This document shows positions 1 to 7,825 of a DNA stretch of 34,405 nt, one piece after another. Under the pieces are notes generated by a model, which was given only the letters and a program-made list of their open reading frames with translations, was not told the DNA's origin and searched no databases. The position numbers were made by a program, and so were the translations under genes. The stretch's first letter is position 1. Every line of letters starts with the position of its first letter. Origin of the DNA: JBBRHF01 sp038223055 (GTDB lineage: Bacteria; Actinomycetota; Actinomycetes; JACCUZ01); contig JBBRHF010000018.1 in assembly GCA_038223055.1 (NCBI GenBank), positions 1-34,405 of the forward strand. The letters are read 5' to 3'.

Positions 1-1
1 G

Positions 2-163
2 CTGCCCTGCGCCAAACACCACACCATGCTCCACGAAGGCCACTGGACCGCGGTGCGCCACCCCGACGGGCGCTACAGCATGCGACACCGCGACGGACGA
101 ACCATCGGACCCGAACCCCACCCACCCGGACACAACCGGCCACCACCACGACAACGCGAGTAG
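2..163 (+). CDS. HNH endonuclease / 13E12-repeat family protein, C-terminal end (partial)
   Basis: The frame is open from the left edge to a TAG at 161-163 and gives 53 residues. It contains the cysteine and paired histidines typical of the end of an HNH nuclease domain (LPCAKHHTMLHEGHW), followed by a stretch like the tail of DUF222/13E12-repeat HNH proteins (DGRYSMRHRDGRTIG) and a Pro/Arg-rich end. These multi-copy actinobacterial proteins are thought to be mobile-element-like or selfish nucleases. The 5' part lies outside the window, so catalytic completeness cannot be judged. The family call rests on this short motif only. Confidence 0.65.
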   Translation: MPCAKHHTMLHEGHWTAVRHPDGRYSMRHRDGRTIGPEPHPPGHNRPPPRQRE

Positions 164-328
164 GCAGACAGCGGCGCCAGCATCACCATCGCCACCACGT
201 GAGTAGCGGACCGCAACGCCCCGGTAAGCGAGGCTCCCCCGTGCCATCCACGGGGCGGATCCAGCGCGCGGCACGGGGTCAATCCCGATCCGGGATGCGT
301 CGGCGATCCAGAAGGCATGGATGTTCAC

Positions 329-373
329 GGGACTGAGGGATTCGGGACTGAAGGATTCGGGACTGAAGGATTC
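329..373. repeat. 15-bp tandem repeat, 3 copies (intergenic)
   Basis: The unit GGGACTGAAGGATTC occurs at 329-343 (one mismatch), 344-358 and 359-373, and is followed by GGGGCGG. There are no spacers, so it is not CRISPR. Copies 2 and 3 are identical. Confidence 0.9.
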
Positions 374-656
374 GGGGCGGCTCTGCTGGAGCCGGAGTGA
401 CCTCAGGCACCAGATTCACCTGGTGCATCTTGACTCCAGTCCCATCCTCGACGGGCTCAATGTCGGAGTGCTGCTCGCGCTGGTCGACGACTGTCACCCA
501 CTGATCGTCCGGACCGGGTGCGCGAGCGCTCCGGCCCGGGTGTCGGTCTCGTCTCTCGGAGGACCGCCGCAACCGTTGACCGATGTCACCCGGGGTGGGA
601 ACTCATCGAGGGGGGCAGCCTGCAGATCGACGGAGACCCTCACTTGTCTTCGCCTC

Positions 657-727
657 TTCCAGCGGGGGGTGCCGCTTGAGTTCCAGCGGGGGGTGCCGCT
701 TGAGTTCCAGCGGGGGTGCCGCTTGAG
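657..727. repeat. 24-bp tandem repeat, 3 copies (intergenic)
   Basis: Units at 657-680 and 681-704 are identical. The third, 705-727, lacks one G in the poly-G run. Each unit starts TTCCAGCGGGG and ends GCCGCTTGAG. The one-base slippage in the third copy makes the period non-coding in nature. Confidence 0.9.
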
Positions 728-884
728 TTGAGGCGGCGTTCTCCCCAGCAACACAGGGCATCCATCGGGTGCGGGTCTCCTGCCGCGGCCGCTCAGTTCA
801 GTCGCGTACGACCTCGCCGTCTTCGAGCCGTCGGAGGAATACCTCATCGAACTCCGGCCGGTGGGCATTTCCGAGAACTGGAAA

Positions 885-916
885 GCATCCAGACATCCAG
901 ACATCCAGACATCGGG
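885..916. repeat. 8-bp tandem repeat, about 4 copies
   Basis: The unit ACATCCAG is perfect at 893-900 and 901-908, with imperfect copies on either side (GCATCCAG at 885, ACATCGGG at 909). It lies immediately upstream of the Uma2 relic. Confidence 0.85.
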
Positions 917-931
917 TGCTGGTCCGGGGGA

Positions 932-1433
932 ATGCCAAGAGCACAGCAACCCGACGTCAACGCGATCATCGAGCGGCGACGGGCGCTGGGCCTCGACGGC
1001 CATGACAAGGTCTGGGAAGGCGTGTACCACATGGCCCCGTGCGCGCACTCGCGCCACGGCAAAGTGGAAGTCCTGCTCACTCTCGCGCTCTCGCCACGCG
1101 CCGCCGTGGCCGAGCTCGACCTGCTCGGATCGTTCAACCTCGGTGATGAGAACGAACTTCCGGGTGCCCGACCTGGGCGTATGTGACCCCAGTCCCGACT
1201 CCGTCTACCTGCCGAGTTGCCGAGTCGTCGTCGAGGTCCTCTCACCCGAGGACGAGACATACGCCAATTTCGGCTTCTGCGCGGCGCACGGAGTTGACGA
1301 GATCTTGGTCGCCGACCCCGACGCCCGCACCGTGCAATGCTGGGTGCTCGGCGCCAACGCCACCTACCCGCTCGCTGACCGCAGCATTGTGCTGGGGTTC
1401 GCGGGCGCCGGCCTTGCCGTTCTCTGGCCCTAA
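932..1433 (+). pseudogene. Uma2-family (DUF820) nuclease-like gene, frameshifted
   Basis: Two adjacent frames together spell one Uma2-family protein. The first part, from ATG 932, reads ERRRALGLDGHDKVWEGVYHM and GSFNLGDEN. The second part, in the +1 frame from about 1158, reads FRVPDLGVCDPSP, then VVVEVLSPEDETYANFGFCAAHGVDEILVADP in pieces, and ends at TAA 1431-1433. The family normally has GDENDFRVPD. Here one extra base around 1154-1157 (GAACGAACTTC) breaks the frame and brings a stop at 1184-1186. Uma2 proteins have a PD-(D/E)XK-like fold and often occur in many copies; their role is poorly known. A sequencing error is the alternative to true decay. The Glu and Asp of the core remain. Confidence 0.75.
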
Positions 1434-1545
1434 AGCCAACCCCCGCGCCATTGCCACGCACGACAAGGCCGGGCGTCTGACCGGCGCGGCGCAGCCTTCG
1501 TCCCCCCAAGCCCCCACGGCCGGGCGCAACCCGCCGCCGTACGGA

Positions 1546-1551
1546 TAGCGT
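1546..1551 (+). promoter_or_regulatory. Putative leaderless -10 element of moeA
   Basis: TAGCGT fits the actinobacterial TANNNT -10 hexamer and lies 8 nt before the GTG at 1560. No Shine-Dalgarno sequence precedes that GTG. No convincing -35 was found. Confidence 0.35.
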
Positions 1552-1559
1552 GGTCGGTC

Positions 1560-3488
1560 GTGCCACACAGCCCCTTCATTCGTGACCTGCCCGCCGCGGA
1601 GGCGATGGCCGCCTGGTCCGCGGCGTGCATGGCCGGCGGATGCCCGACCCGGCTGCCGACAGTCACCGTCGGCCTCGAGGACGCGCTCGAGCGGGTCACC
1701 GCCGCTCCGGTGTGGGCCACCCGCTCCTCGCCTCCCTTCGACGCGGCCGCCATGGACGGGATCGCGGTGCGCGCCGCGGACACCGTCGGTGCCAGCGAGA
1801 CAATTCCCCTGCTGCTGCCCCCGGGCGGCTACGACGTGGTGGACACCGGGGACCCGCTGCCGGAGCACCGCGACGCGGTGGTGATGCGCGAGCACGTGCA
1901 CTACGTCGACGGCGCGCACGGGACTGAGGCGGAGGCGGAGCTGCTGGCCGCCGTGCCGCCATACCAGCACGTGCGTTCCATCGGCGAAGACATCGCGAGC
2001 GGGGAGCTGCTGCTGCCCGAGGGGCACCGCCTGCGCCCCGTAGACATCGCCGCCGCCGCGGCGGCCGGGGCCACCGAGCTGATCGTACGGCGGCGACCCC
2101 GCGTGGCCGTGTTGCCGACCGGCGACGAGGTGCGCCCGATCGGGTCTTCCACCGGCCCGGGGGAGATCCTCGACACCAACTCGCTGATGCTCACCGCCCA
2201 GGCCCGGGAGCTGGGTTGCGAGGCCTGGTGCCTGCCGATCCAACCCGACGACCCGGCCGGCATCGCCGCGGCCCTGCGCGCCGCCGCCGCCGATGCCGAC
2301 CTGGTGATCATCGGAGCGGGCTCGAGCGCCGGTCGCGACGACTACACCGCTGCGGTGGTCGCCGAGTGTGGCACCCTCGCGGTGCACGGCGTCGCGGTCC
2401 GCCCGGGCCACCCCGTCGTACTCGGGGTCGTCGAGGGGACGCCGGTCATCGGCGCCCCGGGTTACCCGGTGTCTGCCGCACTCACGTTCGACATCTTCGC
2501 CGCGCCGCTGCTCGCGACGCTCGAGGGCGCGGCGGAGCGGCGGCGGCCGACGACCAGCGCGCGGCTGGCCCGAAAGCTGGCCTCGGTCGTCGGCATGGAC
2601 GACTGGGTGCGGGTCCGTCTGGGAGTGGTTCACAACGAGGTCGTCGCAACCCCACTGCCCCGGGGAGCCGGCGTGCTCACGTCGCTGGTGCGAGCGGACG
2701 GCCTGCTCGTCGTACCGGCTGGGGTGGAAGGCCGCCACGCCGGTGACCGGGTCAGCGTCGAGCTGCTGCGCGGCCTGCCGGAGATCGCCCGCACGATCGT
2801 CGCGATCGGCTCGCACGACCTCGTGCTCGACCTCGCTGCGTCGGCACTGCGGGCCGCGGACCCTCGCAACACGCTGGCCTCGTCCAACATCGGATCCCTC
2901 GGTGGCCTGGTGGCGCTGCGCGACCGGCTCTGCCACCTGGCCGGGTCGCACCTGCTAGACCCGGAGAGCGGTGACTACACGCTGCCGTACGTCGACCGGG
3001 TGCTCGCCGGGCGGCCCGTCGCCGTGATCCGTCTCGTGCACCGGGACCAGGGCCTCCTCGTCGCGCCGGGAAACCCGTTGGGCCTGGCCGGAATCGACGA
3101 CCTGGTGCGACAAGGGCTGCGCTACGTCAACCGCCAGCGCGGCGCGGGGACTCGGGTGCTGCTCGACCACGAGCTGTCACTTCGGGGATTGTCGGGCACG
3201 GAGGTCGACGGCTACGCCCGCGAGGAGCACACCCACCTTGCGGTGGCCGCGGCGATCAGCTCCGGCCGGGCCGACTGCGGGCTCGGCATCCTCGCCGCGG
3301 CCCGCCCGTTCGGCCTCGACTTCGTCCCCGTCGCCAGGGAGCCCTACGACCTCGTGGTGGACGCCGACGTGGTCGACGACCCCCTCCTTGCGCCGCTCTG
3401 GGACCTGCTTGCAACAACGGCCTTCCGCGCCGCGGTGGAGGCGCTCGGGGGCTACTCGACCCAGGAGATGGGGCGCCGCATCCGCTGA
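1560..3488 (+). CDS. moeA: Molybdopterin molybdotransferase MoeA with fused C-terminal PBP-like domain
   Basis: MoeA inserts molybdate (or tungstate) into adenylylated molybdopterin in the cytoplasm. The 642-residue protein has the MoeA hallmarks in order: SPPFDAAAMDGIAVRAADT (58-75), the VLPTGDEV loop (184-191) with the following GPGEILDTN (199-207), GAGSSAGRDD (252-261), and GVAVRPGHP then GAPGYPVSAA (298-307). Normal MoeA ends near residue 400. From about 415 to the end there is a second domain with IGSHDLVLDLAAS, SSNIGSLGGLVALRDRLCHLAG and RADCGLGILAAA, which matches the periplasmic-binding-like domain found fused to some MoeA proteins (PF12727). That domain may sense or hand over the oxyanion (inference). 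The canonical GG of the GGxSxG motif is GAGSSAG here. A tungstate transporter follows 53 bp downstream. Confidence 0.9.
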   Translation: MPHSPFIRDLPAAEAMAAWSAACMAGGCPTRLPTVTVGLEDALERVTAAPVWATRSSPPFDAAAMDGIAVRAADTVGASETIPLLLPPGGYDVVDTGDPLPEHRDAVVMREHVHYVDGAHGTEAEAELLAAVPPYQHVRSIGEDIASGELLLPEGHRLRPVDIAAAAAAGATELIVRRRPRVAVLPTGDEVRPIGSSTGPGEILDTNSLMLTAQARELGCEAWCLPIQPDDPAGIAAALRAAAADADLVIIGAGSSAGRDDYTAAVVAECGTLAVHGVAVRPGHPVVLGVVEGTPVIGAPGYPVSAALTFDIFAAPLLATLEGAAERRRPTTSARLARKLASVVGMDDWVRVRLGVVHNEVVATPLPRGAGVLTSLVRADGLLVVPAGVEGRHAGDRVSVELLRGLPEIARTIVAIGSHDLVLDLAASALRAADPRNTLASSNIGSLGGLVALRDRLCHLAGSHLLDPESGDYTLPYVDRVLAGRPVAVIRLVHRDQGLLVAPGNPLGLAGIDDLVRQGLRYVNRQRGAGTRVLLDHELSLRGLSGTEVDGYAREEHTHLAVAAAISSGRADCGLGILAAARPFGLDFVPVAREPYDLVVDADVVDDPLLAPLWDLLATTAFRAAVEALGGYSTQEMGRRIR

Positions 3489-3526
3489 GGTTCCGACCAT
3501 TTCTGCATGATCGGGGCGGGGATCTG

Positions 3527-3532
3527 TAGCAT
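3527..3532 (+). promoter_or_regulatory. Putative leaderless -10 element of tupA
   Basis: TAGCAT (TANNNT type) lies 9 nt before ATG 3542, and no ribosome-binding site is visible. The same hexamer precedes the ATP-grasp gene at 18,164. It suggests tupABC can be transcribed separately from moeA. Confidence 0.4.
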
Positions 3533-3541
3533 CCTGTGCAG

Positions 3542-4426
3542 ATGCAGACCGCCGAGCAGATCGCACCGCGCTGGCCGCTGACATCGCGCAAGGCCGCTGG
3601 CCCCCCGAGAGTGGCGCTCGCGGTGGTGACGCTCATCCTGGTGGCCGCGTGCGGAGGTGATGCGGGGACGGCCAAGGCCGCCGGTCCCCACGGGACGATG
3701 ATCCTGGCCACCACCACGAGCACCCGCGACACCGGGCTGCTCGACGTACTCACCCCCCGCTTCGAGGCAGACAACACGTGCCGGGTCAAGGCTTTGGCCA
3801 CCGGGTCGGGCGAGGCGCTCAAGCTCGGATCGCGCGGCGACGCCGACGTCCTGCTCGTGCACTCCCCCGACGCAGAGACGGCCTACATGCGCACCGGAGC
3901 CGGCGCGAGCCGTGCCGAGGTGATGCACAACGACTTCGTTCTGGTCGGTCCCGCCGGCGACCCGGCGAAGGCCGCCGGCGCCGCGGACGCTGCGGGCGCC
4001 ATGGCACGGATCGCCCGGGCCAAGGCTCTGTTCGCCTCGCGCGGCGACGACTCGGGCACCAACGCCAAGGAGCTCAAGCTCTGGGCCCAGGCAGGCGTCA
4101 CGCCGGCTGGAGCCACGTGGTACCTCACGACCGGGCTGGGAATGGGCCAGACGCTGACCGTCGCCGGTCAGAAGCGGGCCTACACGCTGTCCGACCGCGG
4201 CACCTTCCTGGCCACCAAGAACTCCGGCCTCAAGATCCTCACCCAGCGTAGTCCTGACCTCCGCAACGACTTCCACGTGATCGTGGTCAAGCATGCCGGC
4301 ACCAACGTCGGCTGCGCCCGCGCCTTCGCGACCTGGATCACCCGGCCCGCCGCTCAGAAGGCGATCGCCGCGTTCGGGGTCGCCAAGTTTGGCCAGGCGC
4401 TGTTCGTCCCGGACGCCAAGCCCTGA
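3542..4426 (+). CDS. tupA: Tungstate ABC transporter, substrate-binding lipoprotein TupA
   Basis: This is the extracytoplasmic oxyanion receptor for TupBC. From ATG 3542 the protein has 294 residues. An in-frame GTG 6 bp earlier would sit only 3 nt after the -10, so ATG is preferred. The N-terminus has a hydrophobic stretch ending in a lipobox (LVAAC, Cys37). Mature-protein motifs match TupA: ATTTSTRDTGLLDVL, MHNDFVLVGPAGDP and FASRGDDSGTN, the segments that form the tungstate site in characterised TupA proteins. The stop overlaps the start of tupB (TGATG). Selectivity for tungstate over molybdate is inferred from these motifs, not proven. Confidence 0.9.
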   Translation: MQTAEQIAPRWPLTSRKAAGPPRVALAVVTLILVAACGGDAGTAKAAGPHGTMILATTTSTRDTGLLDVLTPRFEADNTCRVKALATGSGEALKLGSRGDADVLLVHSPDAETAYMRTGAGASRAEVMHNDFVLVGPAGDPAKAAGAADAAGAMARIARAKALFASRGDDSGTNAKELKLWAQAGVTPAGATWYLTTGLGMGQTLTVAGQKRAYTLSDRGTFLATKNSGLKILTQRSPDLRNDFHVIVVKHAGTNVGCARAFATWITRPAAQKAIAAFGVAKFGQALFVPDAKP

Positions 4427-5082
4427 TGTCGGACCCGCTGCGGGAGGTGCTCGAACGCACTGCAGCGGTGTCGGTGACAGCCACCCTGATCGCGCTGATC
4501 GTCGGCATCCCCCTGGGCACCGCCCTTGCCCTGGCCCGCCTGCCCGGCCGTGGGCTGCTGGTCACTGCCGTGAACACCGGAATGGCCGTGCCCACCGTCG
4601 TGGTCGGCCTGGTCGTCGCACTCGGGTTGTGGCGGAGCGGGCCACTGGGAGACCTGAACCTCATCTACACCTTGCGGGGCATGGTGATCGCCCAGGTGCT
4701 CATCGCGACCCCGCTCATCACGGCCATCACGATGGCGGCGCTGCAGCTGTTGCCGGCGGGCCTGCCCGACCAGCTCCGAGGGCTCGGCGCGAATCGCCGC
4801 CAACTCGTCGTACAGCTGTGGCTCGAGGCGCGGCTCCCGCTTCTGGCCGCGGCGATGGCCGGATTCGGACATGCCGTCTCCGAGGTGGGCGCGGCGACCA
4901 TCGTGGGCGGCAACCTGCACGGGCAGACCCAGGTCATGACGACCGCGATCGTGGAGGACGTCGGGCGCGGCGACTTCGGGTCCGCGCTCGTCTACGCCGG
5001 TGTGCTGCTTGCCCTCGCGCTGACGGTCAACGGCTTGCTCTCCTCGGTGCAGCAGCGCGGGGCAACGTGGGCGCGGTCCTGA
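4426..5082 (+). CDS. tupB: Tungstate ABC transporter, permease TupB
   Basis: This 218-residue membrane protein has about five predicted hydrophobic segments. It carries the inner-membrane-component motif region around LRGLGANRRQLVVQLWLEARLPLL, which corresponds to the EAA loop that contacts the ATPase, followed by GFGHAVSEVGAATIVGGN, typical of TupB/WtpB-like permeases. It starts on the overlapping ATG of the tupA stop, and its last 16 bp overlap the start of tupC. This indicates one translationally coupled transcript. Confidence 0.9.
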   Translation: MSDPLREVLERTAAVSVTATLIALIVGIPLGTALALARLPGRGLLVTAVNTGMAVPTVVVGLVVALGLWRSGPLGDLNLIYTLRGMVIAQVLIATPLITAITMAALQLLPAGLPDQLRGLGANRRQLVVQLWLEARLPLLAAAMAGFGHAVSEVGAATIVGGNLHGQTQVMTTAIVEDVGRGDFGSALVYAGVLLALALTVNGLLSSVQQRGATWARS

Positions 5083-6086
5083 GCCTGCGCGCGGTCCGTC
5101 ATCGGCGCGCCGGGCGCGAGGTTCTCCGGCTGGACGCCCTGGACCTCTCCGCCGGTGAGCGGCTGGCCGTCCTGGGACCCAACGGCGCGGGCAAGACGAC
5201 CCTGCTCCGCCTGCTCGCGGCGATCGAGGCGCCCAGCGACGGGACCGTGCGCATCGACGGGGTGTCGACCACGACGGGCGGGGTCGCGCTGCGACGGCGG
5301 GTGGCCTACGCCACGCAACGGCCCGGCCTGCTGCACGCGACGGTGCTCGGCAACGTCGAGCTTCCGCTTCGTTGGCGTGGGGTCTCCCGCCGGCGGCGAC
5401 GGGTGCTCGCCACGGCCGCCCTGGAGCGCCTCGGGATCGCCCACCTCGCCGCACGGCCCGCGCACTCCCTGTCCGGGGGGGAGATGCAGCGGGTGAGCCT
5501 GGCGCGGGCGCTGGCCACCGAGCCGTCGTTGCTGCTCCTCGACGAGCCTGCGGCGTCGCTGGATCCCGAGTCCCGCGCCAGCTTCTTCGCCGACGTCGAC
5601 GACGCGCTGGCCGAGCGTTCGGCGACCGTCGTGCACGTCTCCCACCGGGCCGAGGAGGCGATGCGGCTCTCCGATCGGGTCGCCGTACTCGTCTCCGGCG
5701 AGCTGCGCCAGCTGGACACGCCGACGGCCTTGGCCGGCCATCCGCGCGACGCGACCGTCGCCCGGCTCGTCGGCTACGAGAACGTGGTCGAGGCCACGAC
5801 CGCCGGACCGATCGGACCCGCGGCGATCGCTGTGTGGGCCGCCGGCGTACGGCTCGACGCGGGCACAGACGCCGGCACAGACTCCGGCACAGACTCCTGC
5901 GCCGTCGGCGAAAAGCTCCACACCGTCATTCGCGTCACCCCCGGTCCGGGCTGCTGGGAGATCTCGCTCGACGGCCCCGACCGGCTCCGGGCACACCTGC
6001 CGAGGCAGATCGCTCCCCCGCACCCAGGTCAGCGGGTGAGCGTCACCTTCGACCCGGACTTCGTGGCGATGCTGCACGCCGAATGA
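5067..6086 (+). CDS. tupC: Tungstate ABC transporter, ATP-binding protein TupC
   Basis: This is the 339-residue ATPase of the tungstate importer. Walker A is GPNGAGKTT (37-45), the Q-loop lies in YATQRPGLLH (81-90), the signature is LSGGEMQ (135-141), Walker B is LLLLDEP and the H-loop is VHVSH. GTG 5067 is the only sensible start because it places beta-strand 1 (LSLRAVRH) correctly; it overlaps tupB. After residue 230 there is a C-terminal extension resembling an oxyanion-binding TOBE/MOP-type regulatory domain (IRVTPGPGCWEISLDG, GQRVSVTFDPDFVAML). This extension is interrupted at 266-277 by a 12-bp tandem repeat encoding GTDA/GTDS. The gene ends 5 bp from the convergent cydC. Confidence 0.88.
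   Translation: MGAVLSLRAVRHRRAGREVLRLDALDLSAGERLAVLGPNGAGKTTLLRLLAAIEAPSDGTVRIDGVSTTTGGVALRRRVAYATQRPGLLHATVLGNVELPLRWRGVSRRRRRVLATAALERLGIAHLAARPAHSLSGGEMQRVSLARALATEPSLLLLDEPAASLDPESRASFFADVDDALAERSATVVHVSHRAEEAMRLSDRVAVLVSGELRQLDTPTALAGHPRDATVARLVGYENVVEATTAGPIGPAAIAVWAAGVRLDAGTDAGTDSGTDSCAVGEKLHTVIRVTPGPGCWEISLDGPDRLRAHLPRQIAPPHPGQRVSVTFDPDFVAMLHAE
5862..5897 (+). repeat. 12-bp in-frame tandem repeat inside tupC, 3 copies
   Basis: The unit GGCACAGACTCC occurs three times, the first copy ending GCC. It encodes Gly-Thr-Asp-Ala/Ser repeats in a likely surface loop of the C-terminal domain. Confidence 0.85.
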
Positions 6087-6091
6087 TCGGG

Positions 6092-7825
6092 TCAGCCCAG
6101 CGCGACCTCCAGGTCGTAGGCCGTGCGATAGAGCCCCTGCGGACGCATCAGCTCGTCGTGCGTGCCGCGTTCGACCACTGCGCCCCTCGCCAGCACCACG
6201 ATCTCGTCGAAGTCCTCGTAGCCCTGCATTCGGTGGGTGATCGCGAGCACCGTGCGGTCGCGCGTCGCGTCGAGCAGGTCGGCCAGCAACTCGTCGGCGG
6301 TCCGCAGGTCGAGGTGCTCGGCCGGTTCGTCGAGGATCACGACGGGGAAGTCGGCCAGCAGCACCCGCGCCAGCGCCAGTCGCTGACGTTCGCCGCCGGA
6401 CATCCGGCCACCGTGCTCGCCGACCCAAGTGTCCAGCCCGTCGGGCCGACCCTGCACCCAGTCGAGCAGTCGGGCCCGGTCCAGCACGGCGAGCACCTCG
6501 GCCCGGGTCGCGTCGGGTCGGGCCAGGCGCACGTTCTCCCATACCGTGGAGTCGAAGATGTGCGCGTCCTGGGCGAGCAGGCCGACCACCCGGCGTACGT
6601 CGTCGCCCGCCAGCTCGCGGGTGTCCACGGCGCCGAGGGTGATCGCTCCGCCCGCGGGGTCCAAGAAACGAAGCAGCGCCATGGCCAGCGTCGTCTTCCC
6701 GCTGCCGCTGGCGCCGACCACGGCGACCCGCCGGCCGGCCCGCAGGTCGAGGTCGATCCCGGTGAGAGCGTCCCGGTCAGCCCCCGGCCAGCGCACCCGC
6801 AGCCCCTTCACCGCGAGGTCGAAGGGCGCCGCCGGGAACGGGGCCGGTCGGTCCGGCTCGACCACCGGGTCGGCGGTGTCGAGCACCGCGACGACCCGTC
6901 CCGCCGCGCCACCTGCCCGGGTGAGCTCGGCCGCCGCCAGCGGCAGCGGGGCGAGGACCTCTGCCAGCGCCAGGGGCACCAGCACCACGACGGCGAGCAG
7001 CACGACGGGCAGCGAGCCCGACCGCACGGCGGGCACGCCCAGTGCCAGCGCGCACCAGACGGATGCGCCGATGCCGAAGCTCACCGCGGCCGCCCCGAGA
7101 CCGCGCACCCGGGCGGCCGAGTCCAGATGGCCCAGCAGCCGCCGCTCGGTCGCGGCCAGGCCGGCCAGGCGCCGGTCCACCTCGCCGTAGGCGACGAGCT
7201 CGGGCAGCCGCTCGAAGGTGTCCACGACATCCTCGCTGAGGCGCCCGCGGGCCTCCAGCGCGCCCGCCTCGGCTCGTCGGGACCAGCGGCGGGTGAGCCG
7301 GGGCACGACGACGGCGACCAGCAGGGTGACCGCGACCAGCACGACGCCCTCTCGGGGCAGCACGAGCATCACCCCGACGCCGGCCAGGGCGGCCACTGCG
7401 ACCCCAGTCGCCCAGGGCAACAGGGCGCGCAGGAAGGCATCCTGCACGGCGTCGACGTCGGACACCAGCCGGGACAGCAGGTCACCGTTTCGGAACATCG
7501 GCAGCCCCGCCGGCGCAAGCCGCTCCAGCCGGCCGAACACCGCGACCCGCAGGTCGGCGAGCACCTGAAGGGTGACGTCGTGGGTCACCAGCCGCTCGAC
7601 GTAGCGGAAGCCGGCCCGGCCCACGGCACAGGCGCGCACGGTGACGACCGCCAGCGACAGCGCCACCATCGGCGGCCGCTGCGCCGCCCGCGCGATCAGC
7701 CACGCACCGGTCGCGAGGAGGGCCACCGCGCACCCAGACGCGAGCAGCCCGGCGCCCGCGCCGAGAGCGAGGCGGGGCCAGCGGGTGCGCACCAGCCGGA
7801 CGAGGCGGCGCAGCGGTGTGCTCAT
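6092..7825 (-). CDS. cydC: Thiol reductant ABC exporter subunit CydC
   Basis: This is half of the heterodimeric exporter of glutathione/cysteine-like thiols that is needed to assemble cytochrome bd. The 577-residue protein has an N-terminal six-helix transmembrane domain (about 15-300) and a nucleotide-binding domain: Walker A GASGSGKTT, signature MSGGERQRLALARVLL, Walker B VVILDEP and H-loop AITHR. The start codon overlaps the cydD stop (ATGA), showing translational coupling. It is last in the cydABDC operon and converges on tupC. Confidence 0.93.
   Translation of the reverse strand: MSTPLRRLVRLVRTRWPRLALGAGAGLLASGCAVALLATGAWLIARAAQRPPMVALSLAVVTVRACAVGRAGFRYVERLVTHDVTLQVLADLRVAVFGRLERLAPAGLPMFRNGDLLSRLVSDVDAVQDAFLRALLPWATGVAVAALAGVGVMLVLPREGVVLVAVTLLVAVVVPRLTRRWSRRAEAGALEARGRLSEDVVDTFERLPELVAYGEVDRRLAGLAATERRLLGHLDSAARVRGLGAAAVSFGIGASVWCALALGVPAVRSGSLPVVLLAVVVLVPLALAEVLAPLPLAAAELTRAGGAAGRVVAVLDTADPVVEPDRPAPFPAAPFDLAVKGLRVRWPGADRDALTGIDLDLRAGRRVAVVGASGSGKTTLAMALLRFLDPAGGAITLGAVDTRELAGDDVRRVVGLLAQDAHIFDSTVWENVRLARPDATRAEVLAVLDRARLLDWVQGRPDGLDTWVGEHGGRMSGGERQRLALARVLLADFPVVILDEPAEHLDLRTADELLADLLDATRDRTVLAITHRMQGYEDFDEIVVLARGAVVERGTHDELMRPQGLYRTAYDLEVALG

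Larger units (their letters stand above)
164..931. other. Gene-poor intergenic stretch with tandem repeats
   Basis: No convincing gene is seen here. The stretch holds a GC hairpin (7-bp arms CCCCGTG/CACGGGG at 237-243 and 249-255, no T tract) that could end the HNH gene, and three short tandem arrays listed separately. Open frames exist on both strands, for example minus 279-572, but they run through the repeats and resemble no family I know. At 801-880 a plus-strand stretch reads VAYDLAVFEPSEEYLIEL, which has protein-like composition and could be the start of a lost gene, but it has no clear start codon. Confidence 0.5.

Noticed and set aside
237..255. Intrinsic terminator after the HNH gene
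   Set aside because: The 7-bp GC hairpin is real but lacks a T tract and is 75 bp beyond the stop, so I mention it only within the intergenic entry.
279..572. 97-codon minus-strand frame in the left intergenic region
   Set aside because: It reads through the 15-bp repeat, has no ribosome-binding site and matches no family I know. A real gene cannot be fully excluded.
657..727. Possible CRISPR repeats
   Set aside because: The 24-bp copies are directly adjacent with no spacers, and no cas gene is present.
1242..2951. 569-codon minus-strand frame opposite moeA
   Set aside because: It is antisense to a moeA gene with all family motifs and is itself without recognisable domains.
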